From the IMG/VR virus record IMGVR_UViG_3300006789_000246, positions 1 through 20,347 of that record: 20,347 bases of DNA. One strand, 5' to 3'. This DNA is from a virus. This document shows positions 1 through 7,117 of this stretch, one piece after another (position 1 is the stretch's first letter; the number at the start of each line of letters is the position of its first letter). The position numbers were made by a program, and so were the translations under genes. The notes under the pieces were generated by a model. It ran no database searches and was not told the DNA's origin. It saw only the letters and a program-made list of their open reading frames with translations.

Positions 1-22
1 AAGCGCGCGTGCAGGGAGAGTA

Positions 23-1489
23 ATGATACTTGATCGAGCTTCGGGTGCGCTGACAGATGATAGTGTGCGGGATCAGGTAGCAACGCTTTTAGCGGAGCGT
101 GCGGAGATCATAGAAACGAATAAGTTGACTGCGTATGCGCCTTATGATTATCAGCGCAAGTTTCATGCAGCATTAGATGAGACAGGCGCACCAGCGCGCC
201 AGAGGATGCTAATGGCTGCGAACAAAGTTGGTAAGACTTTTTGTGGTGCAATAGAGATGGCATACCATTTGACAGGTCTTTATCCAGATTGGTGGAAAGG
301 AATAAGGTTTGACCGCGCAATTCTAGCATGGGCTGCTGGGAACACTGCATACAACAGTCGCGATATTGTCCAGGCCGAATTATTGGGTGAGCCTGGAGAT
401 CCTGAAGATTATGGTAAGGGTGCGCTGCCGCGTGAGTTGATAGTGCGCACAGATCGAAGTCCAGGTATTCCGAATGGTCTGTCAGCAATTGTGGTGAAGC
501 ATATTTCTGGAAAGAACAGCAAACTTTTTCTAAAAGCTTACGAGCAAGGCAAGCAGGCATGGATGGGAAAAGCCGTTGATGTGTGCTGGCTTGATGAGGA
601 ACCACCACAGGATATTTACTCACAAACACTCAGGGCGACACTGAAAACTGGTGGAATTACTTATATGACTTTTACACCAGAATCGGGTGTTACAGATGTT
701 GTCAGCCAGTTCATGAATGAGATTCGTCCTGGTCAGTCGCTTTTTCATGCAACATGGGATGATGCAGAGCATTTGGATGATACGATCAAAGAAGAGATAT
801 TATCAGCGCTTCCTCCGCATGAGCGGGAGATGCGTTCAAAAGGGATTCCTATACTTGGGAGTGGTCTTGTGTTTCCTGTTCCAGAAGATCAGATCGTTGT
901 CCCAAGCTTTACGATTCCAACGCATTGGGCGCGCATTAATGGGATTGATTTCGGGTGGGATCACCCTTCTGCTGTTGCTTTTCTTGCTCATGATCGTGAT
1001 AACGATGTTGTTTATATCGTGGATGCACACAGTCAGTCAGCCGCTACTCCAGTGGTTCACGCGCAGGCTATCAAGGATCGTGGACAGTGGATACCGACTG
1101 CATGGCCTCATGACGGAATGCAGGCAGACAAAGGCAGCGGCACTCCGCTGGCGGCTCAATACCGCCGTTTGGGGGTTGAGATGCTGGGTTCGCACTTTGA
1201 AAACCCTGATGGGGGGATAACAGTAGAACCTGGAATTATGGAGATGCTAACGCGCTTGCAGTCTGGTCGTTTAAAAGTATTCAACCATCTTAGCATGTGG
1301 CTTCAGGAGTACCGCCAGTATCATCGTCAGGATGGGAAGATTGTAAAGAAGCATGATGATCTTATGAGTGCAACACGCTACGCGTTAATGTCGCTTCGAT
1401 ATGCGCGCACGCTTTCGTTTGAACCGAAGCCTGAGTTCGCTATTGGGGCGCAGGATTGGCAACCTTTTGAAACACAACTGGCATCATGA
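23..1489 (+). CDS. terL: Terminase large subunit (DNA-packaging ATPase/nuclease)
   Basis: This is the motor that pumps phage DNA into the prohead and cuts it, docking on the portal encoded downstream. The 488 residues carry the full terminase layout. An N-terminal ATPase has a variant Walker A (AANKVGKT, 65-72), a Walker B ending in LDEE (190-193) and a coupling motif TFTP (216-219). The C-terminal RNase H-like nuclease has acidic clusters in GIDFGWDHP (D309), PHDG (D364) and KHDDLMSATRYA (D445/D446), as in Terminase_6C-type proteins. All catalytic residues I can identify are present, so it should be active. The ATG at 23 follows a GGGAG ribosome site. A TAA at 21-23 overlaps the start and probably closes an upstream gene, possibly the small terminase, which is outside the window. 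Longer ORFs on other frames here are shadows. GCTAGC palindromes, common later in the window, are absent from this gene. Confidence 0.96.
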   Translation: MILDRASGALTDDSVRDQVATLLAERAEIIETNKLTAYAPYDYQRKFHAALDETGAPARQRMLMAANKVGKTFCGAIEMAYHLTGLYPDWWKGIRFDRAILAWAAGNTAYNSRDIVQAELLGEPGDPEDYGKGALPRELIVRTDRSPGIPNGLSAIVVKHISGKNSKLFLKAYEQGKQAWMGKAVDVCWLDEEPPQDIYSQTLRATLKTGGITYMTFTPESGVTDVVSQFMNEIRPGQSLFHATWDDAEHLDDTIKEEILSALPPHEREMRSKGIPILGSGLVFPVPEDQIVVPSFTIPTHWARINGIDFGWDHPSAVAFLAHDRDNDVVYIVDAHSQSAATPVVHAQAIKDRGQWIPTAWPHDGMQADKGSGTPLAAQYRRLGVEMLGSHFENPDGGITVEPGIMEMLTRLQSGRLKVFNHLSMWLQEYRQYHRQDGKIVKKHDDLMSATRYALMSLRYARTLSFEPKPEFAIGAQDWQPFETQLAS

Positions 1490-2208
1490 GCTTACTAACC
1501 AAAATCTATGATCTGAAGTCGAAGTATAAGACTGCTTCAGGAAACATTGCTAGAGAGCGCGCGCTTATTCAGGGGCTTAACCCTAAGATGAGTGCAGCAG
1601 CAAAATCTTTTAAAGCAGCAGATACCACTTATAAGTCAGGAATCCAGAGCTACTTGGATACTTATGATACAACAGGAGTTGATACAAGCGCATCTGATTT
1701 TGATTACGGAAAAATTGATTGGACAGGAATACAAAACGCGTATGGAGATAAGCTGATAGAAGATTTTAAGGATTATGAGCATGCAGGAACTTATGCCAGG
1801 ATTTCGACAGATATTGAATCAATGGGAAGAGGTAATGTGCAGGAACTTGTTTCATTAAACGATCAAATGGCAGGAGTCAGCAATTGGGCGAATTTTCTAA
1901 AAGCAGAAGCTTACTGGAAGCAGACTGTTACTGATCCATTATCAAAGATGACAGGAACCGATTGGACTGAACTTGAAGAAAAAGGAAAGACTTATACAAC
2001 TTCTTTTGAGACTTATTCTGGCTACAAGGATGATATAGAAGAAGCCAATCAGCGGATGCTGGGTTATGGAGCTTCGCAGCAGGAAATTCAAGGGATGCTA
2101 ACCAATACACAGCAAATGTATGGATTGTCAATAGAACAACGAAAAACAGGCACGCGCGGGAGTGCGCGCAGGCGTTCAATGCTAACCAGCCGATCAGGCT
2201 ACGCATAA
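1486..2208 (+). CDS. Unknown phage protein with C-terminal LT..SGY motif
   Basis: I do not recognise a named family for this 240-residue protein. It starts in an ATGA overlap with the terminase stop, so it is probably translated by coupling. It is hydrophilic and likely helical, with many Lys/Glu/Gln, aromatic Tyr-Asp-rich patches around residues 58-95, and no signal peptide or membrane segment. The last 20 residues are basic and end in RRRSMLTSRSGYA. The next gene ends with a related stretch (GRAETNLTGGSGYG), giving a shared pattern R..[S/T].LT..SGY. Placement between terminase and portal suggests a virion or head-completion role, but that is inference from position only. Confidence 0.85.
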   Translation: MSLLTKIYDLKSKYKTASGNIARERALIQGLNPKMSAAAKSFKAADTTYKSGIQSYLDTYDTTGVDTSASDFDYGKIDWTGIQNAYGDKLIEDFKDYEHAGTYARISTDIESMGRGNVQELVSLNDQMAGVSNWANFLKAEAYWKQTVTDPLSKMTGTDWTELEEKGKTYTTSFETYSGYKDDIEEANQRMLGYGASQQEIQGMLTNTQQMYGLSIEQRKTGTRGSARRRSMLTSRSGYA

Positions 2209-2217
2209 GGAGAAATT

Positions 2218-2826
2218 ATGTTGAACATATTTCAAAGTTTCGGTAATTGGGCTAGCGGTCAATTGGGGTTGCAAGACCAATGGGATAAAAGCGGTTTCCA
2301 AGATGCTTGGGGTGGTGGTAATTGGAGAGATCGCGTTAAAACTACTTTACCGTCAGCAACTCAGTTGCCTACGGCGTTGAAAAACCCTTCATTGCCAAAT
2401 GATAGAAACATGTTGTCGGTTGCTGGTGATATTGCTGTTAATAAAATATGGATGCCTGCTTTTGCTACTGAAGGTTCTGGTTTTCACAGGTTAGCTACTA
2501 ATCTTTCTGAAACAGGAAAAGCCATAGGTCAATCAGTTCAATATCCTCAGCAAACATGGGATCAATGGGGTGCAGAATGGACACGAATGACTCAGGGCGG
2601 GCCATCAGATAGTGATGATGATAATTATGTCCCTCCTTCACCTTCTGGCAATGAAGGAATAACTGGTAGTGAAACAGGTGGAAGTTCTAACACCGCAGAA
2701 GAAGAGCGCGCACGTTTAGATGCAATTCGGAGAATGCTAGCAGGAAGATATGGGCGTGCAGAAACAAATCTCACAGGCGGATCAGGATATGGTTCAGGCG
2801 AGTCAAGAGGTTTAGGTGGCTACTGA
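2218..2826 (+). CDS. Unknown phage protein, disordered Gly/Ser-rich C-terminus with LT..SGY motif
   Basis: This 202-residue protein starts at an ATG with a good AAGGAG ribosome site 5-6 bases upstream. The N-terminal part (1-55) is rich in Trp, Gln and Gly. A middle segment (128-160) is acidic and Ser/Gly/Pro-rich and looks disordered. A short basic helix (about 160-175, EEERARLDAIRRMLAG) then leads to a Gly-rich tail. The tail contains GRAETNLTGGSGYG, related to the C-terminus of the preceding gene. Short GR..T.LT..-type tails occur in several podovirus proteins encoded near the portal, as I recall; I cannot assign a function. Its last 11 bases overlap the portal start. No membrane segment or catalytic motif is visible. 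Confidence 0.85.
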   Translation: MLNIFQSFGNWASGQLGLQDQWDKSGFQDAWGGGNWRDRVKTTLPSATQLPTALKNPSLPNDRNMLSVAGDIAVNKIWMPAFATEGSGFHRLATNLSETGKAIGQSVQYPQQTWDQWGAEWTRMTQGGPSDSDDDNYVPPSPSGNEGITGSETGGSSNTAEEERARLDAIRRMLAGRYGRAETNLTGGSGYGSGESRGLGGY

Positions 2827-4504
2827 ACAAACCGAGCGTGATTTTGTCACGGAGCTAGTTCAGGAGTTTCAGGAGCTAGAATCAGATCGTCATAATTGGG
2901 AAAGTTACTGGCAGCAAGTTGCCGAGTATATGATTCCAAGGCGCGCTGATTTTATTTCAAATTACTCTCCAGGTGAGAAGCGCCGTTCCAAGATATTTGA
3001 AGGAACAGGCGTGCGTGCGCTTACGCGGTTTGCAAGTGGTATTCACAACACGCTCACCAATGCTAGCATGCCTTGGTTTCGACTTTCCGTGGAACGTGAA
3101 CTGATGCAGGACAGGCAAGTGCAATTGTGGCTTGAAGAAGCACAACGGCGCGCTGCCGAGATGTTCAACAAACCAGAAGCAAACTTTCATCCTGCCGCAC
3201 ACGAATATTACAGTGATCTTGGTGCGTTCGGATCTGGTGTGATGTTGGTTCATGACCAGCCTGGAGTTGGGCCGATGTTTAGAACATTTCATCTAGCAGA
3301 ATGTTTTCTTCAAGTGAACTATCTGGGGCGCGTTGATACAGTCTTCCGCAAGGTTAAGATGACTGCAAAGCAGCTTGTTGAAGAGTTTGGAATGGAAGCA
3401 GTTGCAGAGAGTGTGCGCAAAGCGTTCACAGAAGGAAAGCAGTACACGAAATATGATTGTGTTCATGTTGTAAAACCGCGTAAGGAGCGCGCATACGGAC
3501 AAGCAGGCGCAGATAATATGCCTTACATGAGCGTGTATATATGCCCTTATGATGAAAAGCATGTTGTCAATGTTTCAGGTTATGAGTCCTTTCCATACGT
3601 TTGCAGTAGATGGGAAAGAAACAGTCAAGAAATATATGGGCGCGGGCCAGGAATTGAAGCACTCGCAGACGTTAAGATGTGCAATAAAATGGAGGAATTG
3701 GGACTGAAGGCTCTTGCCAAGATGACTGATCCACCACTGATGGTTCCTGATGATGGTTTCCTGTCTCCGATACGGACAACGCCTGGAGGATTAAACTTCT
3801 TCCGTGCAGGACTTTCACCAAATGACAGAATCATTCCACTGGAAACGCGCGGGCGACCTGATCTCAACGAGAATAAAATGGCAATGGTCAAAGATTCGAT
3901 CAATAAAGCCTTTTATTTAGACATGCTGGAATTGCCTGGGCCTGTTGCACCCGATGGTGATGTTCTCAGATTCAGTGCAACCGAAGTCAATCAGCGCCAG
4001 CGGGATCGGCTTTCGATTCTAGGGCCGATTGTAGCAAGGCAGGAAGTAGAATTTCTTGGGCCGCTTGTGGAGCGCACGCTGAACATCATGATTAAAAACG
4101 GCATGATGCCAGAACCTCCAGAAGCCCTCATTGAAGCAAACTTCAATATTGAATACACCAATCCAGTTGGAATCTCGATGCGCACAGGCGAGTTGACATC
4201 CATAAACACGCTGATGCAATTCTTGACACCAATGGCGCAGATCGACCCGAATATCCTGCGAAGGCTTGATATTGGTCGGGTTGCAACGCTAGCAGCAGAG
4301 ATCCTTCGTGTTCCTCCAAGTGTGTTTAAGACAGATCAGGAGATGCAGGAAGAGATGGAAGCTGAAGCAGAACAAATGGCACGCCAGCAACAGCTTCAGG
4401 AACAGATGGCAGTTGCACAGGCAAATAACCTTATTTCAATGGCTGAGCGTAATCGGTCACAAGCAACACTAGCAGATGCTAAAGCGGCAGGAGAAGGAGC
4501 GTAA
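2816..4504 (+). CDS. Head-tail connector (portal) protein
   Basis: This is a podovirus portal of the T7 gp8 type (head-tail connector family, Pfam Head-tail_con). It forms the ring at one capsid vertex through which DNA enters and leaves, and it binds terminase, scaffold and gp11-like protein. Its 562 residues fit the family. Family-typical stretches include the N-terminal helix with W.SYW..VAEYMIPRR (28-43) and the core RWERNSQEIYGRGPG (about 265-279), followed by the helix ALADVKMCNKMEELGLKA and TDPPLMVPDD. The C-terminus (about 505-550) is Gln/Glu/Met-rich and helical. The start is a GTG at 2816 with AGAGG five bases upstream; the next in-frame ATG falls inside the conserved N-terminal region, so GTG is preferred. 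It overlaps the upstream gene by 11 bases and the next gene by 29. Confidence 0.95.
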   Translation: MATEQTERDFVTELVQEFQELESDRHNWESYWQQVAEYMIPRRADFISNYSPGEKRRSKIFEGTGVRALTRFASGIHNTLTNASMPWFRLSVERELMQDRQVQLWLEEAQRRAAEMFNKPEANFHPAAHEYYSDLGAFGSGVMLVHDQPGVGPMFRTFHLAECFLQVNYLGRVDTVFRKVKMTAKQLVEEFGMEAVAESVRKAFTEGKQYTKYDCVHVVKPRKERAYGQAGADNMPYMSVYICPYDEKHVVNVSGYESFPYVCSRWERNSQEIYGRGPGIEALADVKMCNKMEELGLKALAKMTDPPLMVPDDGFLSPIRTTPGGLNFFRAGLSPNDRIIPLETRGRPDLNENKMAMVKDSINKAFYLDMLELPGPVAPDGDVLRFSATEVNQRQRDRLSILGPIVARQEVEFLGPLVERTLNIMIKNGMMPEPPEALIEANFNIEYTNPVGISMRTGELTSINTLMQFLTPMAQIDPNILRRLDIGRVATLAAEILRVPPSVFKTDQEMQEEMEAEAEQMARQQQLQEQMAVAQANNLISMAERNRSQATLADAKAAGEGA

Positions 4505-4751
4505 AGCTCTTTTTGAAAGAGTTTTTGAAACAGAAGATGGTAAACGTGTGCTGGAAGATTTGTGCGTGCGTAACTTCATCTTCTCGCCGTGTATAGTCCC
4601 TGGCGATCCATACTATACACATTACAACGATGGCAGGCGGTCAGTAATTGCTGATCTTCTAAGCTATCTTAATATTAGCACTTCAGAACTGGAACGCATG
4701 GAGCGAGAATCCTATGAGCGAAGAAGCAACGAGTACGACAACGAATACTGA
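4476..4751 (+). CDS. Bbp19-like small phage protein
   Basis: This 91-residue protein resembles the Bbp19-like phage family, named after a Bordetella phage BPP-1 protein. It carries the pattern F.TEDGKRVLEDL at 18-30, then YTHYNDGRRSVIADLLSYLNI at about 47-67. The family is usually found between portal and scaffold in podoviruses, as here; its exact function is not established to my knowledge. The C-terminus is short, charged and Tyr/Glu/Arg-rich. Both ends are embedded in neighbours: 29 bases overlap the portal and 38 bases overlap the scaffold gene. No other in-frame start precedes the conserved block, which supports the ATG at 4476 although the ribosome site is weak and coupling to portal translation is likely. 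Confidence 0.85.
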   Translation: MLKRQEKERKALFERVFETEDGKRVLEDLCVRNFIFSPCIVPGDPYYTHYNDGRRSVIADLLSYLNISTSELERMERESYERRSNEYDNEY

Positions 4752-5544
4752 AGTACCACAGGAACCTAGCACCATTTTAGGTGGTGGAGGTGAACCCCAA
4801 GGTGCTGCATCAAACCTAGCATTCAATCCTGACAGTCTTCCAGGCGAGCTTGCAAACGAGCCGAGCCTGAGAAATTTTGACAGCATCGAAAAGCTAGCAA
4901 AATCATACGTTCATGCTGTTCGCAAGCTGGGCGCACCTGGAGAAGAATTGGTGCGTGTCAACGGCGAAGCAGACAAGGACGAAATATACAATCGACTTGG
5001 GCGACCTGAAGATCCAGGGGGTTACGAGTTCGATGGTGAAGTGCCAGACCACTTCCGCGAAGCATCTCACAAGATTGGCCTTAACAAAGACCAAGCGCGC
5101 GATCTTCTAGGTTATATTTCCGACCAGAATAAGCAGCATTCCGAGAGCATGCGCGATAACTATGAAAAGGAACAAGTCAACTATCAGCAATCTCTTCAGA
5201 AGGAATTTGGAGATGATTACGGCAAAAACGTGGAGCTAGCACGGCGCGCGTTTCTCCAGTACGGAGATGCTGAGACTGTCAAGTTTCTGGAAGAAAGCGG
5301 TCTTGGAAATCATCCAGGTTTGATAAAAACTTTCAGCAGAATTGGAAAATCCTTGTCTGAAGATAACTCTTTGCTCCCAGGTGCGGGCGAGAACCTTGGC
5401 GGGATGACTCCTGTTTCTGCGCAATCACGGCTTTCTGAATTGCGTGCCGACACTGACTTTATGCAGGCTTATAATGATGCATATCATCCAAAGCATTCTG
5501 AAGCAGTAAAACGCATGACCGATTTATATCAATATATGCACTAG
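4714..5544 (+). CDS. Capsid assembly scaffolding protein
   Basis: This protein templates prohead assembly around the portal and is expected to leave before or during DNA packaging. The 276 residues are acidic and largely helical. Typical elements are a disordered N-terminus (1-50, Thr/Glu/Gly-rich), the helix SLRNFDSIEKLAKSYVHA (51-68), the conserved turn EIYNRLGRPEDPGGYEF (90-106), a long charged helix (about 123-165), the EFGDDYGKNVELARRAF block (164-180) and a basic-containing C-terminal helix (235-275), where scaffolds usually contact the capsid protein. It sits directly before the capsid gene. The ATG at 4714 lies within the 3' end of the previous gene, with GGAGCGAG about nine bases upstream. 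It ends with TAG at 5542-5544, followed by the main non-coding gap. Confidence 0.92.
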   Translation: MSEEATSTTTNTEVPQEPSTILGGGGEPQGAASNLAFNPDSLPGELANEPSLRNFDSIEKLAKSYVHAVRKLGAPGEELVRVNGEADKDEIYNRLGRPEDPGGYEFDGEVPDHFREASHKIGLNKDQARDLLGYISDQNKQHSESMRDNYEKEQVNYQQSLQKEFGDDYGKNVELARRAFLQYGDAETVKFLEESGLGNHPGLIKTFSRIGKSLSEDNSLLPGAGENLGGMTPVSAQSRLSELRADTDFMQAYNDAYHPKHSEAVKRMTDLYQYMH

Positions 5545-5552
5545 CATTAAGA

Positions 5553-5561
5553 TGATATAAT
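5553..5561 (+). promoter_or_regulatory. Candidate extended -10 promoter for the capsid gene
   Basis: The string TGATATAAT fits the sigma-70 extended -10 consensus (TGnTATAAT) exactly and lies nine bases after the scaffold stop codon, in the only gap of more than 25 bases. No good -35 box is visible at 16-18 bases spacing (the region is TATATG-like), which an extended -10 can tolerate. Transcription would begin near 5568 and give a leader of roughly 140 bases ahead of the capsid start. If the phage uses its own RNA polymerase this site may be irrelevant; no phage-specific promoter repeat could be recognised. Confidence 0.45.
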
Positions 5562-5567
5562 TTAATA

Positions 5568-5710
5568 AAACGATTTCATCCACCTTGCTTGTCAGCAAAG
5601 CTTGAGGATAACGCGCGAGCGCCCAGGTAGCTAGCAGGCTGGAACCCCACTGTTCGGGATAACTCCAAATTTGTGCAAGGGATTTGAACCTTTGACATTG
5701 GAGTTATTCT
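5568..5710 (+). ncRNA. Structured 5' leader of the capsid mRNA (candidate cis-RNA)
   Basis: This stretch contains no plausible ORF on the + strand and is GC-richer than the AT-rich bases just before it. It can form a series of local helices. The first is an 8-bp stem with a two-base bulge, 5583-5590 with 5598-5607, loop GTCAGCA. The second is a 3-bp stem capped by a GCGA (GNRA) tetraloop at 5612-5621. The third is CCAG/CTGG at 5623-5626 and 5639-5642. The fourth is CCC/GGG at 5646-5648 and 5656-5658, which competes with the final RBS hairpin. It does not match any riboswitch or Rfam family I can identify by eye. Its position suggests control of translation or mRNA processing/stability for the most highly needed protein. 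The folding was done by hand and is not energy-scored. Confidence 0.45.
5656..5710 (+). promoter_or_regulatory. Hairpin sequestering the capsid gene ribosome binding site
   Basis: A perfect 10-bp inverted repeat, ATAACTCCAA (5659-5668) and TTGGAGTTAT (5698-5707), encloses the capsid Shine-Dalgarno GGAG (5700-5703). Two G-U pairs and one G-C pair (5656-5658 with 5708-5710) can extend it right up to the ATG at 5711. Inside it, CAAGGG (5676-5681) pairs with CCTTTG (5689-5694) with one G-U wobble and a seven-base loop. The wobble pairs form only in + strand RNA, not in the complementary strand, which supports an RNA function over a DNA palindrome. In the closed form the start region would be masked. 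Opening by a ribosome finishing the upstream scaffold gene, by the upstream CCCC pairing with GGG, or by a factor would allow translation. Confidence 0.6.
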
Positions 5711-6652
5711 ATGTCCACGCAGATAACAACTGCGTTTACCAAACAATATGCCGATAATGTTTCGCTGCTTGTGCAGCAACAAGGCAGTCGTTTGCGTAAC
5801 GCTGTCAGACTTGAAGCTGGCAAACGTGGCGAAGAAGTTTTCATGGAAAGAATTGGTTCTACAACTGCACAAGTTGTAACCAGCCGACATGCAGACTCTC
5901 CGCTGATTGATACCCCGCATGACCGCAGGCGAGTAACGCCAGTGAGTTACGATTGGGGCGATATGATAGACGATGCGGACAAAGTTCGCATGCTGATAGA
6001 TCCTACATCTCCTTATGCTGTCAACGCAGCTTATGCGATGGGAAGGGCTATCGACTCAAAAGTCATCGAACAGGCACTTGGGACTGCTTACACTGGAAAA
6101 ACTGGAACAGGATCACAAGCTTTAGGCTCAGGCCAAAAGGTTGCTGTCGATTTCCATACTTATGATGGTGGAAGCGGAGATGTCGGATTAACCATTGGTA
6201 AACTTCTGGAAGCACGCAGAATCTTAGGGGCGGGCGAAGCAGATGATTACGATATGGGCGGACGACCCAATATGTTCCTGGTCGCAAATGCTAAGCAGCT
6301 AGCAAAGCTTATGGCTGATTCCAGTTTTGCTCACTCAGCAGCAGCGGGTGGAGTCAATGCTGTGAGCGCAGACTATAATAGTGTGCGTGCGCTGGTAGCT
6401 GGTGAGATCAATACCTTCATGGGCTTTCAGTTCATCAGGTCTGAACTTATCACTACAGATAGTTCTAGCGATGACCAAGTGATTGCTTTTCATCGTGATG
6501 GACTTGGCCTTTGCATTTGGGATGATATTCGCGCGAGGATTACCGAGCGTGCTGACAAGCGTTTCTCTACATACGTTTATTTTTCGATGACCATCGGATC
6601 GGTGAGATTGGAAGAAGAGCGCGTTGTTGAGATTGCTTGCGATCCTTCTTAA
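5711..6652 (+). CDS. Major capsid protein (Phage_capsid_2-like, HK97 fold expected)
   Basis: This protein builds the icosahedral shell. The 313 residues show the pattern of the Phage_capsid_2-type coat protein found in many podoviruses. The N-terminal helix is about 11-35 (QYADNVSLLVQQQGSRL). The block DRRRVTPVSYDWGDMIDDADK (71-91) is followed by LIDPTSPYAVNAAYAMGRAID (95-115) and GTAYTGKTG (124-132). There is a Gly-rich region to about 145 and a C-terminal domain ending with SMTIGSVRLEEERVVEIAC. No protease or cleavage domain is evident. The ATG at 5711 has GGAG at 5700-5703, held in a strong hairpin. It follows the scaffold gene, as usual, and is the only gene in the window with its own long leader. 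No intrinsic terminator follows it. Confidence 0.93.
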   Translation: MSTQITTAFTKQYADNVSLLVQQQGSRLRNAVRLEAGKRGEEVFMERIGSTTAQVVTSRHADSPLIDTPHDRRRVTPVSYDWGDMIDDADKVRMLIDPTSPYAVNAAYAMGRAIDSKVIEQALGTAYTGKTGTGSQALGSGQKVAVDFHTYDGGSGDVGLTIGKLLEARRILGAGEADDYDMGGRPNMFLVANAKQLAKLMADSSFAHSAAAGGVNAVSADYNSVRALVAGEINTFMGFQFIRSELITTDSSSDDQVIAFHRDGLGLCIWDDIRARITERADKRFSTYVYFSMTIGSVRLEEERVVEIACDPS

Positions 6653-6674
6653 CCCCTAGCCACTAAGGAGTCTT

Positions 6675-7109
6675 ATGGCAAATAAGTTTGGTGTTAATTA
6701 CACCGCGCAAGACCCTGTTGGTGCTGGAGTCACTGATGGCACTGTTCCTGCCGCAGTTGATGTAGCCGAATGGGGTGGGCGAGTTCGTGTGTGCTATGAC
6801 AGCTTTACGGCAAGTGGAGCAACTGGCACAACTGATGTCCTTTATCTGGGAAAAGTCCCAGCAAATGCGACACTGCTTTATGGTGTACTCCAGCATAACA
6901 ACACAGGTTCTTCCACTTATGCTATTACAGTGGGAGCAACTACGATGCGTGCAGCTGCTACGGCAACCATTAGCGTAGCTCATATTTTTGGAGCAACTGC
7001 TGCTGGAACAAAAACCACAGCATTGTCGGATGTGAAAGTCACTCTTGGAACTGCTGCATTAGCGGATACCAAGACAATCAAGTGTATGATTTATTACACA
7101 GTTGATTGA
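6675..7109 (+). CDS. Small beta-rich protein encoded after the capsid gene (candidate head decoration/structural protein)
   Basis: This 144-residue protein is Ala/Thr/Gly-rich with alternating hydrophobic residues, suggesting a beta fold. It has no signal peptide or membrane segment. It opens with MANKFGVNYTAQDP, followed by a GGRVRVCYDSF block (about 34-44) and LYLGKVPANATLLYGVLQ (about 56-73). Marine podovirus genomes often encode proteins of this look and size right after the capsid gene, commonly left as hypothetical structural proteins. A capsid decoration or vertex role is plausible from position, but no motif proves it. A strong AGGAG at 6666-6670 gives an unambiguous start. An eight-base gap separates it from the gp11-like gene. 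Confidence 0.8.
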   Translation: MANKFGVNYTAQDPVGAGVTDGTVPAAVDVAEWGGRVRVCYDSFTASGATGTTDVLYLGKVPANATLLYGVLQHNNTGSSTYAITVGATTMRAAATATISVAHIFGATAAGTKTTALSDVKVTLGTAALADTKTIKCMIYYTVD

Positions 7110-7117
7110 GCAACTAA

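Noticed and set aside
1-22. End of an upstream gene (for example small terminase) stopping at the TAA at 21-23.
   Set aside because: Only about six codons are inside the window, too few to support a feature, although the TAATG junction fits the style of the other gene junctions.
108-629. 173-codon open frame on the minus strand inside the terminase gene.
   Set aside because: It lies fully inside a gene with intact terminase motifs, and its product is a His/Cys/Ser-rich string with no recognisable domain or ribosome site. It is a shadow frame.
717-1220. 167-codon + strand open frame with a hydrophobic Leu/Phe stretch, at first sight a membrane protein or holin.
   Set aside because: It overlaps the terminase nuclease domain in another frame; the hydrophobicity comes from the codon pattern of the true gene and no ribosome site precedes it.
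5670-5697. On the minus strand, GGTTCAAATCC resembles a tRNA T-loop and could suggest a tRNA gene or an attP core.
   Set aside because: No acceptor, D or anticodon arms can be placed around it, there is no integrase in the window, and the bases are better explained as the inner stem-loop of the + strand hairpin, where a mismatch on the minus strand becomes a G-U pair.
5576-5920. Minus strand open frame of 114 codons across the capsid leader.
   Set aside because: It covers the structured leader and the capsid start, its product has no family features, and no other gene in the window is on this strand.
6653-6674. Possible transcription terminator after the capsid gene, as found in T7.
   Set aside because: The gap has only 22 bases, with no GC-rich stem or T-run; it holds the ribosome site of the next gene.
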